A stretch of DNA of 64,000 nucleotides from Engraulis encrasicolus (lineage: Eukaryota > Chordata > Actinopteri > Clupeiformes > Engraulidae), in assembly GCF_034702125.1 (NCBI RefSeq), contig NC_085868.1, positions 21,480,776 through 21,544,775 on the forward strand. Direction: 5' to 3'. Below are positions 12,524 through 25,700 of this stretch, one piece after another. The notes under the pieces are model-generated. The model worked only from the letters and a program-made list of their open reading frames with translations, had not been told where the DNA came from and did no database searches. Position numbers and translations under genes: made by a program. The first letter of the stretch is position 1. The number at the start of each line of letters is the position of its first letter.

Positions 12524-13060
12524 GGTGCTCTTGTGTTGTCGCTAAAGCAAGAATGGCATCACTTGAGGATCACATGGCGGTTTGCTTTACAGTTTTGGGG
12601 GGGGGTCATTCCTATGTTCCCCACTAGGAGACCAAGGATCTGATTCCTAACATGGGCCCATCTATTCAATGAATTGATTCATCTACAAGAAGGAATCTGA
12701 TTCATCCAACATTGATTGCACTCAATATTGCGTTAAGTATTATATTTTGCTTATTGCACGTAATAATCTTTTAATAGCAGATCAATCACGAGTTAAAGAT
12801 GCCCCTCAAATGAAATGTGTGCAGATATTTCAACTTTTGTTGAATTATTTAACATTTCACACATAAAGTAAAAAAAATGAACCATTGATTTGAATTGAAT
12901 CGACTTGTGGAGTGTTCTTAAGTATCGAAAATTATCAAATTGTTGGCCTAAGAAATCGATACCGAATCGAAATGAAGGCTGTGATTTACACCTTTAAGAT
13001 ACGTATTCACAGCGGGCATGATGGGCAGAAATAGTCAACCGAAAATTATATAATAATTCA
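12524..13060. other. Non-genic stretch
   Basis: AT-rich, with a segment at about 12880-12970 containing 'atcgataccgaatcgaaatg', a motif seen at ends of fish hAT MITEs. No gene. Confidence 0.35.
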
Positions 13061-13385
13061 AAATGCCACCTCAAAAACAAAAAAGACAATTGACGGTTGA
13101 GAAAGCAGAAGTAAAGGAGAAAGCAAGCTGTCCATTTGGCGTGTTGTAATGATGATGTGGTCATGAGGTGTGAGATGCAATTGTGTAATCTTGCTTGCGT
13201 GACAACATATTCATGGCATTTTTATCTACATTGTTAATCTGCTGGTACGTTTTACATCACATTGCAAAATTGTGAAAAACATTGATCTCAAGAAGGTGGC
13301 TGGCTTTTGATGAAGGGTATATCAAAATATATTTGCCGTCATCGTCTAAACTAGGTTATCTGTCTAATAACCCTTACGAAAATCA
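13060..13385 (+). pseudogene. Orphan lectin promoter remnant
   Basis: This segment resembles the upstream region of lectin copy 2 (about 42880-43200) along its length: 'gcagaagtaaaggagaaagcaagctgtcc', then a 31-bp block (13173-13203) identical to 42975-43005 and 19499-19529, then a 'gatgaagggtatat' segment (about 13308) corresponding to the TATA region. Similarity fades near 13385, before where exon 1 should be, and no lectin exon was found before 19763. The sequence matching the heat-shock-type element is missing. Best read as the remains of a third lectin copy or a partial duplication of the 5' flank. Confidence 0.65.
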
Positions 13386-16300
13386 ACCCAAAAAGGCTAT
13401 GGCGTTTATTTCGAAATGGATTACGGGTTAGCGTTTGTTGGTTATTGTGACGCTATTGGTTAAAGTAACCTATGGAATTAAACGCATGGTTTTACTCTGC
13501 TGAAAACTAACGCATCTGGTTGTTAGCCTCACGGTTTATTATATATTTGGTTAAAAATATACACTTAGATTGCCACTCCCTTTACATCGCAACAACACCA
13601 AATTGGTCGACAGTCCTTTAGATCAATTGTGCCAGGGTTAGGTGTTCTTAGTTTATAGGGCAACTGGCAAGTCATGACCAATCGGAAGTGTTACCGAACA
13701 TAGAGAATAGTAGTAGTCCGGAGCCACGGTTTTCATGGTTACCCACAAAAACATGGATAAGCCATAAGCCTAATACTCATGAGTATGGTTTCAAGAAGGT
13801 GCCTATAGTAGGAAAAACCATCGGTTACATACAATAAAAACACATGGCCAATTTTACGCCTAAGGGAAACAGTGGCATGCCCATCAGACGATTCTCAGGA
13901 GGGGCTCTGAGGAGTCCCGCATCGGGCAGGCTCATACGCCATAGGATATCTAGGACGGCTTTCCCCTAGCGACTAGCTAAAGCGCACATGATTAAAAACC
14001 CGGATGATTACCGTTTGGGACAACCTGGCATTGAAGACTCCTCCTCCTCCCAGGACGACCATTGCGATGTCGCTGCCATGCATTTGAATCCAGCCAAAGG
14101 GGAGACTAGATAGTAGCGTCTTGGCCCATAAATGGAGGGTCAGATCGGCAATTTCATTAATATGTCAACAAAATGGCATTTACAGCGTACAAACCGAGAA
14201 ATTGCATGAAATGCATGCAACCTGAAATATATCCTCTTCTTAGTGGGACTACAACAAGCCATTCTCTATTAATACTTCAAGTTTGCCTGCATTCAGTCAC
14301 GAATTACACCTCATGCTGAGGTAAAAACGGAACCCATCTTCCCGCCTCGTCATATTCAATCGCAGCCTGTATGTCCGTCCTGCCTGTTTGGTGGCAATCA
14401 ATTGGGAGTCGCCACCGCGCTACCACCACTCCCTATCTGTGTGCTTTGACTCTGGGTTGACGCGTTCTAGCCTACATTTCAAAATGGGGAACAGGGCTCT
14501 GCCACACGCTTTCTACATACTCAGTCTGTAGACACTAGTGGACTCTATCTATCACCCATCTGCGTTCACAGCATACAGACCTTTAAGCAAATGCTGTCAC
14601 TCCACCTCCTGACCCTGTAATTCAGCCAGCCGGCACGCCCCTTGGCCCGACTCGAGTGAGGACGAATCCTTGTCGGAGTTGTTGGGGGTCTGTCGTGTTT
14701 TGCACGCTGGGTGTGCTTAGCAGCGAATCACCTACGGATCGGTAATCAATCGCTTAAGTTTCGTTCTTTGACAGCACAAAGTGTGCGAGTACAAGGCAAC
14801 TCCGGCCCCCCCCCCCAGCGGGAAGCCGAGTGGTCATCTGTGCATCGATCTCTGTCTATCCTCCTCTGCCCCTAAACTAGGACTTCTAGCACCCAAAGTA
14901 TTTTGGCTTTTTGTCCTCTTCAAATACAAACAACACCACATTATTTATTGCAAAATCAGGAACATGCCGTATTCACTAAGCTGCCAAAGGCCTCTTCGGG
15001 AGTCGTGGTCTGCATAGTTTAGCTGAGGTGGACCTGGGTCGCTGCATTCGCAGCATGCAGTATTTAGTGGAAACCTGTGACGATTCACAAAAGATGAGTT
15101 TTGGCTATTGATCAATACTGTCTTTACTCTTTGATTTTTCGATGTGAATTGCATAAATGGGGGCCCAAACAAAGGCCCCTGAGCGCGCATAGCCACTTTA
15201 AACGGCAGAATAATGTTTTAAAAAATACTTTTTTATTTTTTTTTTTTTATTTATTTTATAAATTTAAGTGATCCGAATGATCCGATCGCCGGTCGATCCC
15301 GTCTAATCCAGATCAGCCATACCTTGGAATGATCCCAAATCAGATTGCGACGCCCTCAAAGATTCGTGTTAAAGCCACCTATACTAGCCGGGTGACCGCA
15401 AATTGAATCTGCTCCCTGCCGGGCAGTCTAGGGGTCTTTGCCGAGACTTGAAAGTTATACCGATTGACAGGGCCCCAATACAAATCGCGCCCCGTGGAGC
15501 GCGGATGCGGCCGAGGCCGGGCCTACCTTGTAAACACAGGATACTTGCCATGAAGGAAACATGGGGCCCCCGCCGGCGCCTCCGGCTGCCCCCCCACCCC
15601 CCCCATCACAACTCCGTCCTGTGACATACGTACAGCACAAAAGTTTGTTACTCTAATTTTAAAATGCCTGGATGATTAATACATTTTGCCTGGCGGCAGG
15701 GTAAGATATAAAAAATACACCCATGTAATCTTATCGGAACACTAAATAGATCAATACACATTCACATTTGATCATTCCAATGTTTTTAAAGCAAGCTCTC
15801 GGTAAGCTACATTGGAGCATTTTATAGAGCAGAACCAGTAGTCACACCGCTTTTAATCAGACCCACTAACCTCGCATTTTAGGTGTAGAATGATAATTGC
15901 TTGCCCCAATTTCAATAGACGCAATCATGGCATTTAAAAAATTGCAGACATTTGGGAGCTTTGAAAGTGTCTTTTAAGGTCTCTTTACCTAAATAGATGG
16001 GGAATGGATAAACCCCTAGTCTACCGAGCGCTCAATGCGCACGACTAGCCAAAAACCCCTGTTGATCAATCACAGAGGCTAGGTAAAAATATCCAGACTT
16101 GTATTTGGACTATATTATATATAGCCTAGCCCCCAATTCTCAATAAGAATCCATGTCACCCATTTTTTTTCAAAAAACGCAGACATTTGGTGAGCTTTTG
16201 AAAGTCTTTAACTCATTGGCATGCCTTACGGACGGCAAATGACGTCATTTCGAATAGTGCACGCCCCCTGCCTTCTGACAGCGTATTCGCCGTTAATTGT

Positions 16301-17092
16301 GTGGGTCTTTTATTACAGCACGCCGTGAGGACGCGTCTGGACCTCATGGTTTGTGTATAAATTTGCACGGCTCTATAGGACATGCATTTCTAACTGGTTT
16401 CTATAGGTGTGGCAAAAGTGTCCCTTTGGCGAACAGTCAGGGCAGGGCATATTAGCCACTCAGAGCAAGAGGAAAATGTCAAGACCAAAAACATGCACTT
16501 CTTTTCACTATTATATATCTCAAAAGGTAGCTATGCAACAATTATGGTTTTGAAAGCTAAAGCCACCGCTGTGAACAGTAGTCTAACTCTACTTCTTTAG
16601 CCCTCCCCGCTGATTTCAACAAGGTAGGGTACTAGTGATTCTTTAGTGCCAGAGCCATGACAAAAAAAAACTTCCTCTCATTGTGACCAAAATACAACCA
16701 CCCTTGTTGACTATCATAGCTAGATAGGATTGTAGCTAGCTTGCAAAAATACACCATGTTCAACCAGAGATCGATCTGTAGATGGCAACCGTTTCATTTT
16801 GGCATAATGTAGAATCAACCTTACACAACATCAGCGATGATGCCGTTTACAAAAAGGTCCTCTGAACAGGTAAATGCCACCGGGACTAAGTGGTGCATGG
16901 GTGTCTCACCTCATTTGGGGAATGCTTAGGCTATCAAAGTTTGCTTTAGCTAGCTAGCTAGCACGCAAAGTCGTTAACAACTTACAAACCTACAGTCTAA
17001 ATCAAAGGTGAACGCCTTGAGTAATTCAAACATTTTTATTACTCATCTCTAACAGTTACTTTTTATGGCATCTGTATGTATGATCAGCTTAC
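13386..17092. other. Unassigned stretch
   Basis: Mixed AT-rich and GC-rich sequence with CpG-containing patches at about 14600-14850 and 15400-15620. Short open segments next to splice-like sites can be found on both strands, but they conflict in strand and phase, so I report none as genes. No bounded transposon was identified. Confidence 0.35.
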
Positions 17093-17214
17093 CCTGTATC
17101 TTCAAAAAAGACAGGCTCGGGGTGGGGGGGTGCAGATTCCTTGGAAATAGAGTAGCCGTTGTGCTCTGCGTACGTCTGCATGCATTCAGCTCCCATGAGG
17201 AAGCCATCAGCCAT
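17093..17214 (-). CDS. Weak candidate first coding exon (unknown, minus strand)
   Basis: Minus-strand ATG at 17214 opens 40 codons plus 2 nt (starting MADGFLMGAE, ending VFFEDT) directly against a good GTAAGC donor (17092-17087). The composition looks protein-like and no stop intervenes, but I recognise no family. A second minus-strand open segment at about 15530-15620 with a GTAGGC donor does not join it cleanly in phase. Needs transcript evidence. Confidence 0.18.
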
Positions 17215-17461
17215 TGCACTTTAGCCTCTAGACCAGCTAGCCTTCCACCACTCCAAATCGGCTTTTGTGAAAAGGTGTTGGATATGTGATCATGTACTTT
17301 TATCCAAAAGAGCAAAAGTAATTTGAACAATATATGACAAGATCCCTATAGCCAGAAAAACATGCATGACAGTAATCATCAACTACTGCAAATTGTACCG
17401 CTCTGCCCAAAGAATCAGAAAACTTGAAATAAGCCTAAAGCTAAGCTGGGCTGCCCTTTCT

Positions 17462-17550
17462 CACACACACACACACACACACACCACAACACACACACAC
17501 CAACCACATCACACACACACACACACTACACACACACAGACACACACACC
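17462..17550. repeat. Degenerate (CA)n tract
   Basis: CA-rich low complexity with CACCACAAC interruptions. Confidence 0.85.
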
Positions 17551-18707
17551 ACAACACAAAACCAGTACTACTGCGAGGAAAAAAAAAAAAATATACCAAC
17601 TGTGATTCATTACTACCCCCCCATACGACGGGGGCAGGGCACAATTAGCAGGTGATGCGACGATGAGCCAGTATTTCTGCCTGAGTTCTCTGGAGTATAA
17701 CAGGCTAACTAGCTGTAATGTATACCATTGTGAGCTTCGCCAGCAACATAAAACCAATACACATTTGTTTTCGAGCCCACCTCCCGTGATAATTGCTGTA
17801 CATATTAAGGTTCGAAAAGATCATCACCAAACGGGTTTTTTTTGTTCTGGGCTAACAGATGGACAGAAGACTTCTGTAATAGCAATCTGAGTTTGCGAGT
17901 TGTTCATAGGTAGATGCCTTTATTGGGCCCCCCAAAACACGGTTTGCCAGTTATAGTTACTAATTCAAATGCGCGTTTTTCTCAGCTTTTTGGCTAAGCC
18001 CAAACCCGGTCTGTATAATTACACAGAGATAGGCTATTCCAGGCCGTGTATTAGTAGCTCTATGGGCCTATACAGCTAGCTAGCCCCTAAACAGAAAACA
18101 TGCCTGTTTGACAACAATCATACATACAACCATTCTACAACATAGACCCTAAAATTTGCTCAACAATTTCTCTGAGCTTGGATCAAGAGAAGGGCCATGT
18201 AGGTGTGAAAAAGAGGCCTTTCTTTTGTACTGATGTTGTAAGTGAAAAACTTGCATTCTATTAGGGAAACTTTTTTGTGGCTGTGGTGATCCACTCGCAT
18301 ATCACCTCCTACGTCCGGCTCTGGTTGTCAGCCGCTTCACCTACATAAACAGGGGCGTGTCGCACATGTACGTTTCCTGAAAGACTGCCTGTTGACTTAC
18401 ACAGATGTGTAGTGGGGATTTGCGTTGTTCCACATTGCCACATGCGTCCCGCCCCCCCCCCCCCCCCCCCCATTGTTCAGGCGTGTTGAGGTGGGACCAA
18501 AGGCATTTTGATAGACAACCGTTTATCCCGCCCACACTCTCTCCAAGCTCGCCCAGACCCTTGTACAGCTTTTTGCTATACGGGTCTGGCTCGCCAGGCT
18601 AGGCAGGTCCGAATCTTCCTGATCCCTTCCTGGACTGGACCCAGTCCCTTCTACTGTCTGGAGCAAGAACCTCGTGCTGACCCCCGCAGACCTCCAGAGC
18701 TGCCGGC
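17551..18707. other. Non-genic stretch with poly-C run
   Basis: Contains a 20-C homopolymer at 18452-18471 and otherwise no supported gene or element. The block 18600-18700 is GC-rich and continues directly after the MITE at 18708-18967. Confidence 0.35.
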
Positions 18708-18967
18708 CAGTGTTGCCAGATTGGGCGGTAGTGTAACTCACCCATTTGGGGCCTCATTTGGGATGACCGCTCACTGAACGGTAAATAAAAAGGCTAGGAA
18801 GCACAATTGGCCCACTTCTCCATTTGGTGGTGTTTTTTTTTTTCCCCTGCCGTTTTGGGCCCATAGTAGTCAATGCAATTTGTTGAAATTGGGCGGAATT
18901 TAGCGCAATTTGGTGATTTTTGAGAACCTTTTGGGCAGGATTTCATTTGACACATCTGGCAACACTG
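18708..18967. mobile_element. hAT MITE, CAGTGTTGCC family
   Basis: Inverted ends CAGTGTTGCCAGAT / ATCTGGCAACACTG, with a perfect 8-bp target duplication ctgccggc at 18700-18707 and 18968-18975. It shares its terminal sequence with the 894-bp element at 54173-55066. Non-coding. Confidence 0.93.
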
Positions 18968-18975
18968 CTGCCGGC

Positions 18976-19498
18976 CAGTGCGGCCCGACCCCGGAGGACA
19001 AGAACTCTCCCCTCGAAAACGGCTGGAGACTTTCCACACAACTTCTCACAGTAGGCAATCTGGGCAATGACTAGTCTTCTGTATGGATTAGATATGTTTT
19101 TTAATTGAATTGGTCTGAGCTATATTTCGTTGTGTGCGCGTCTTGTTTGCTTCGTCTCTAGCTTAAACCGCTTTTGCAAACCCTCTCCCGGTCTGGTTTA
19201 CTAAGCACTACGAGTCTGATGCGAAAAGACCGAAGCAGTTTCAAGCATTGTATTGACTCATATCATTGTTGTGGACCCTTCGAATGTACTCATGTGTTTA
19301 TTAAGCCGGTAATCCCCCAAGCTTAGCCTACTATTTGGTTATAGCCCGATACTGTTAGGCTCCATCAAGAGGCGCCTATCTGACCATTAGCTAGCCCCAG
19401 TAAGCCACAACAGCAGATGTAAACGTAAAAAAGGCAAGGGGGGCCGGACTAATTTTGGTGCAAGTGGGCCTCATTGTTGATGGCTTTAGATAAATGCA
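18976..19498. other. Upstream flank of lectin copy 1
   Basis: No bounded element or exon recognised. Similarity to the copy 2 flank begins only near 19480 ('gatggctttagataaatg'). Confidence 0.35.
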
Positions 19499-19529
19499 AG
19501 ATGCAATTGTGTAATCTTGCTTGCGTGAC
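19499..19529 (+). promoter_or_regulatory. Conserved 31-bp upstream block, lectin copy 1
   Basis: Identical to 42975-43005 (copy 2) and 13173-13203 (orphan). It begins agatgcaattgtgtaat. The ATTGTGTAAT core resembles a C/EBP site (inference). It lies 264 bp before the start codon. Confidence 0.6.
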
Positions 19530-19571
19530 TATAGCCCAGGTGTTTTTTTGATCACATTGCGAAATTGCAAA

Positions 19572-19586
19572 AGAACATTCTAGAAC
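19572..19586 (+). promoter_or_regulatory. Heat-shock-type element, lectin copy 1
   Basis: aGAAcaTTCtaGAAc is a perfect three-unit array of inverted nGAAn pentamers, the consensus for HSF binding. It ends 13 bp before the TATA box. The same sequence is at 43077-43091 in copy 2. Confidence 0.6.
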
Positions 19587-19599
19587 AGACTTCCAAGGG

Positions 19600-19607
19600 T
19601 ATATATA
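19600..19607 (+). promoter_or_regulatory. TATA box, lectin copy 1
   Basis: TATATATA in 'aagggtatatatactg', 156 bp before the ATG, which predicts a transcription start near 19630. The equivalent in copy 2 is at 43151. Confidence 0.65.
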
Positions 19608-19762
19608 CTGTAGAAAATGTACTCTAGCCGCACCAATTCGTCTTGTTTGCCCTGCCAGGCATACTCTAGGCGTGGTCCTTTCTAATTCAACACCTTTGGT
19701 CTTGCACCTCTTTTGAAAGCATCTGCAACTTCAAAATTTTGCCTACTCCATCACAAAGAAGA

Positions 19763-22700
19763 ATGAAGCTGACCATCTCCATGGCAACTCTGTCCACTCT
19801 CGGGCTTCTGTGCGCTGTGTTCGCACCAAGAGTGGCAGCCGGTGAGTAAAGCTGGGCTTACACCATACGATTTTTTGTCCGATTTTGCCACGATTTGTCA
19901 CTCACATGATTTTTTGTGACACCTAACGTTTTTGTGAGTTGGGAGCACAATTTACTTGCTCATTGCCAGATCAATCGCTTGTGCTCTTGTTTGTGGTAGT
20001 GCTAATGGGTCAGGGTAAACGATAAGGCAACAGATTTCAAACCTCACGATTGATCAATCAGTAGGAGGGTCACCATGCGACATCAAAAACTGTTTAAATA
20101 CACTGATGTCCCTCGCTGAGTCAAATCGCCCAAAGTTAAAAGCTGTGCTACGACCCCCCCGATTCTGACTCTATGCAACCAAAATTGACAGTGTGGATAA
20201 GGCGCGATTTACGCTATTGAGAACTTTCTCAACACTCCCTCCTCTAAGGTGCGGCTTATTCCCTCCTCGTTTTCTGTCATCTGCAAGTCCCGAAACAAGC
20301 CGGTAGCGCTGCCGCACAGTCACCGTGAGGCCTTTCTCCCACGCCATCGCATACTCCGCACACACGTAAACTTGCCTATAAGTGTGAGGGCGTGCGTTCC
20401 CGTGAAAAAAGTGAATTGAAAGTTCCACTCTGTTCTGCTGTGTGAGCAGGAGCTTAATACAGAAGACTGAAAATATCGCACAGTGTATGCCGCCTTAAGA
20501 AAGCTAGATTTATGGTGTGTTCCAATCCTCATACTTACCTCCCTTTCCGCACTGTGTTTAGTCGTTCGGCAGGGGTTGTTCCATTTCTAAATCACCGGTT
20601 GTGGAAGTGTACTGTGTAAACTACCCGGATAACACTCCCCGCCCCGCCCCAAAACTGCCATTTGTTGAAATGGGGAGTTATTATACACTTTTCGCACTCA
20701 ACGTCCACCATGTTTGTTACGTAGTTGAGTGTCATATCTGTCAAACTGCCAACTCTCCCTAATAACAGCATTGTGTTGATTCCAAAGACAATTGCCATGT
20801 GCACGAGGCAGGGGTAACTTGAAAAGTGTCAACATAATTAACAGTATCTTCCATGATCCTATATTGGCGGTTGGTAAACTTGGATGACATGCGACAACCG
20901 TCATTTCCATTAGGTTGCCTTTTATGTATCAGACCAGAACGGCGTGAATCGGAATTCAAGGGTAATTTTGAGAATGACCCTACAGTATGGCGGAGCTCCC
21001 GCCCTCCGTGAACTCGCGGGACGGGCGGGGGAAAGTTAGACTACTTCACTGCACTTAAACAACAAGGTACACAGTACACAGGGCGAGTAATGGAACAGAC
21101 CATTGGTTAGTTTTGGTTGTCTCTGCCCCCCCCCCCAGCAACGGTGTCGCTATGTGTAACCAATTATAAAGCAAATTAGAGGGGCTGGGTAAGCATTGAG
21201 AGTCTCATATCTCAATCACCTCAAATGTATTTAAATTGATTGAACATTATTGAATTGTGTAATAATTTGATTGTTGTAATACTTCTGGGATGAGCAGGGA
21301 AAACCTTCATGCAGAGTGATAGCAGAGCTCTTCTTAAAAAAATAAAGGTTTTATTTTTCAGATGTGATAAAACAGGATTTCCTTCCTCCCTCTGAAGTCC
21401 CATGTGAATGCTGAAACTCAGATCATTCAATTGGGTTATGTCAATTATACTTGGATGACACTCCAATATATAGAATAGTGAGTGATAGCCAGTAAACAAA
21501 ATGCATTCGTCACTTAAATTACATGGTCATGTAAAAAGGTGACTATGTCAACCTTTACACAATAAATGTGAAGACAAATTTATGTCACTCACAGCAATTT
21601 CTTTCTGCTTGTCTCTGATTGTTCTTAGCTGCGCAATTTGACCGTATATGCGGGATGGACTCCTGGGAGGAGACCCCCCCCCCAGGAGAGCGTTGCTTCA
21701 GATTTTTCTCAGATCAGTTAACCTGGTCTGAGGCAGAGGTGGGTATTTCTCTCTTCCTCACTCATCAAACATCTAGACTTTTAACATTTTAAATTTTTCA
21801 TAAAATTAAAATTTTTAATTAAAAATGTATAATTAAAATTATAAAGTGGGACCTGTCCGGGCGTAACGGTAGGGCACTGGGTTACTATGCTGGCGACCCA
21901 GGTTCGATTCCGGGCCAGGTTATCTGCCAATCCTTCCCCGTCTCTCTCCTCCCACGCATTTCCTGTCTCTCCTCCACTGTCCTGTCAAAAATAAAGGTGT
22001 AAAAAGCCCAACAAATATATATAAAAGCAAGTGTTTCCCATAATCCATATTCAATGTGTTAATTATGATTATAATGAGGATAATGCTGATGATGATGGTG
22101 ATGATAATAGTTAGATTATATGATAATATATAGCATAATAGATGGATAACACAATAGTTAAACACACACTCATGCACACACCAGCATATATAGGCTCACC
22201 CTCATCATATTGTTTTTTTCTTAATGCACAAGGCTTTTATATTATAGAGTAGCCATAAGTTTCAAAGTTGGCTTATTTTTGAGTACTTGTATACTGTTTT
22301 GTACAATATGTACTTTTGTACGATGATTTTATATGTTTTATTTAATGAAGGTAGGCCTACCCCACACAGCCAAAAGGTACACCGTAATGGATCCGCCCCG
22401 GAGTCCACCGTCCGGAGGCCAATCCTTACGGAAACGGTATTTCTTGGCCGGTAAACTTGGGAGGGCCGTATCGGCGTGATTGGGGTGAGGTTTTTAGTTT
22501 GGCCACCTTGCCACGCCGCCTCAAAGTAAAAGGAAGAAAAAAATATAAGTAATTAAATCATCTCGACGCGGAGGCGTTGATGGTTTGTTTTGGGCGGAGC
22601 TCCCCAAAAAAAAATAAAGGAGACCCGGTTTTTTAAGTACACCCGCATCCGACGGATGATCGGGCATCCGTGGGCCAAGTGCAGAAGCCAGTAAATGGCT

Positions 22701-25700
22701 CAGGTCTTAGGGGTATGACTAGGGTGGGTCAAGGTTCTGCTTGGGACTTCGATTACCCTCCGCAGTGAGCCCGGTTCGGGGGATAGGCGAGACGGACATC
22801 CAAGTGGCATTGAGTTGCTATAAGGACTTTTCATTGTCCGTGATCCACTGTAATGCAAATCCGTAACGTCTTCTCCCCGGTGCTCCACTACCTTTTTATT
22901 CAGTTACTGGGACCCTGTCCAAGTCAGGACATTTCTTTCCGGACTCATAAGAGTGTTCCGGGCCGGGACCATTTTGGATCCCGTGTTCTCATCTAAAGTT
23001 ACAGATTCTTTATTATGCTATAATCCCAAATAAACGAACACTTAAAACCAGTTGGTTAAAAACCGTTTCAAACAGCATTTAGGATTTTAATTCTACAGAT
23101 AACACAGAACCTGGCCTAGACACCGTGTTACAATAAAGAAACACGGAAAACAAAAAATAAACACAGACCTGACTAAGAACTTCACTCATCATGACTCTGT
23201 TTTATTTATCTTGACAATTATTTTTCTGGTTCGTCACTGTCATGTTGAAACACAATCGGCGTGTCGTGGCTGCCTTCTCTTCCTTCTCTCATGGCCTCAT
23301 CAGTCGACGGTGGGAAACATCACAATCAAGCGCTCCGATCTGAAAAAGGCAAACAGAGCCTAAACTGTAGAGGGCTTTCATTTTAAATTTCGTAAGATTG
23401 GCAATCAGTACATTGCATTTGCATCATGGAAAATGGACAACCCTCTTTCACATCTCTATCCCCTCACAGTAATGATGTTGAATATTATAAGATGTAGAAT
23501 TGTCCTACTTACTCTTTGGTCGGTAAAAGCCGGGAGGCAGGCGGTGGCATCACCGTAGCAGGGTGGATTACAGCTGGCTAGCCCTGTCCGACCACAGAGG
23601 GTAGATTCCCACATGTTTACTGTTGCACAAGATTAGGGACAAATTCAGATATTTGTAGCCCAAACCACGGGACCACACTGTATCAAACTACATGAGCCCA
23701 GCTTACTTCATTCATTCACCAATGATGGGACAGCATATGGGAGAGGGGCGCAGTTCATGACCATCCAATTTTAATCTTGCTAATAAATAATTAGCCTGGA
23801 TTTCGTTTAAAGGACTGGATTTATGTCCGGAGTTGGAAACAAAATTTTGCCTGAGCTGTTTTTTGCATGTTTGGGATGAAATTTTACAGTCACTCTAGAG
23901 CAAAATCAAGGCAAATGAATGCGTTTTGAGAATAGTTTGATTAATTATTGGCTTTTTGAACGTTAGGCCTTACGCTCGCCCTCGCGATGACGACCGTTTT
24001 TTTCGCCACTCGTTAGCCATATCAGCTATGGCAATTTGAAAGATGCGGGCATCGTTTTTTCGGCGGGTTACACCACATTTCAAAAACACAACATTTTCAA
24101 TGTCTTGCACAGCTCATAACAACAACGTCACTCTTACCTCGGTTATATTGTTGAGGGTATCACACAACATAAAACCGAAGTGTCCAAAGTCCTTTCATGT
24201 TATTCTTGAAAGGTCTGCAGAACTGTGGTTTTATTGGGGTGTTGAAAGCTACTACCTTGAGAATCTCCTAAAATTACGTGTCAAGGACTTAACTATTTGG
24301 ACACTAAAAGCCCACCAAGTAAGATTTGCCGAGTGCGTCGCACCATCAGCTTGTAGTTACTCGCTATGGAAAAATAATCATAGCTGATGGTTGCTGACGC
24401 CACTCTGGCAATCTACTTGGTGGGCTTTAGTGTCAAATAGTTGTCTTGGGACGTAATTTAGATATTCTCAGGTTCTTTTTTTTTGTTTTTTTGTTGGTTT
24501 GGTTTTTTGTTGTTTGTTTTATTTTTGTTGTGTTTTTTGGGTGTGTTTTTTTTTGTTGTTTGATTGTTAGGCGTAGTAGCTTCACAAAACAACACCCCCC
24601 CACCCACCCCACCCAAATCAATAAAACCACCGCACGCTTACCACCCCCACCCACCCCCCCTCACCCACACACCACCCAACCCCCCCAGCCCAACCCTCAA
24701 TAACCAAAAATCAATAAAAGGAAAACACCCACAACCCACAATAAAATACCCCCCCCACCCCCCCCCCCCCACTACACCAACAACACAACAACCAAAAAAC
24801 ACCAACAACCCAAGCAACACCCAACCAACCCAAAAAAAACACCCACTCTCACCCGACCCCCCACAACACCCAGCATCCCCCCTCAAACAAAATAGGAGAA
24901 ATAAAGAGAAAAATAATCCCACCCAAAACAACCCCAAATAAGAAAGAAGACACATATTTTTTTATTTTTTTTTTACTGGTGTATTTCTGCGCAAGGACCA
25001 TTTCAAGAATACTTTGTATGAAGGACTTTGGACACTTTTTATTTGGTTTATTGTGTTGGTTTAGTAAGTGGATGTGTACCCTCGAAGTGGATATTACGAG
25101 GTAAGTTGTTTTGGATTTTGTTGGTTGTTTTGAGCGTTGTTGTTGCAAGATGTTGCTTTTGTTTTTTTTTGTATTTGTTTGGTTTAATCTGGTTTGTATG
25201 AGGGTGGTTTTTGTATTTTGGGTTCTAGATGTTTTTATTGTTGTGTCTTGTGATGTTGTATGTGTTGTGTGTTTTGTGCCAAATGATAGGAAAATACGCT
25301 TTGTAAAATGGTTGTGTGTGTTATTATTGAGTTTTGTTTGATAGGTGGTGTGTCCGGGTAAGTAAGAATGTGTGTAACCTGCCGAAAAAAAACGACGATG
25401 CCCACATCTCCCCGTCACATGTCCGAGCTCCCCGCCACGCCGACGATGAAACGAACCCCCCCCCAGTTTCTCTTTTTGTACTACTTCGGACTTTTTTTTT
25501 CATATTTGCATTAGCTGATATGGACTATACGGAGGCTAACCGTGATTATCATTTTGTTGACATCTAATTTTCAAAGAAAAAAAAAAGAAAACTTTTATAA
25601 TTGGCACTTCTCTCAAAAATAAGCATACGCATCCTTTTTGCCATTGATTGTGCTCTAGTAGTGACTGTATCATTTCATCCCCAAAACATGCAAAAAAAAC

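Noticed and set aside
13971..14718. Open segments next to splice-like sites (13971-14110 and 14607-14718)
   Set aside because: Plausible-looking peptides appear in several frames and on both strands with incompatible phases, so they are likely chance.
18600..19060. GC-rich coding-like segment interrupted by the hAT MITE
   Set aside because: Removing the MITE leaves a short open frame, but no family match, start or partner exon was found.
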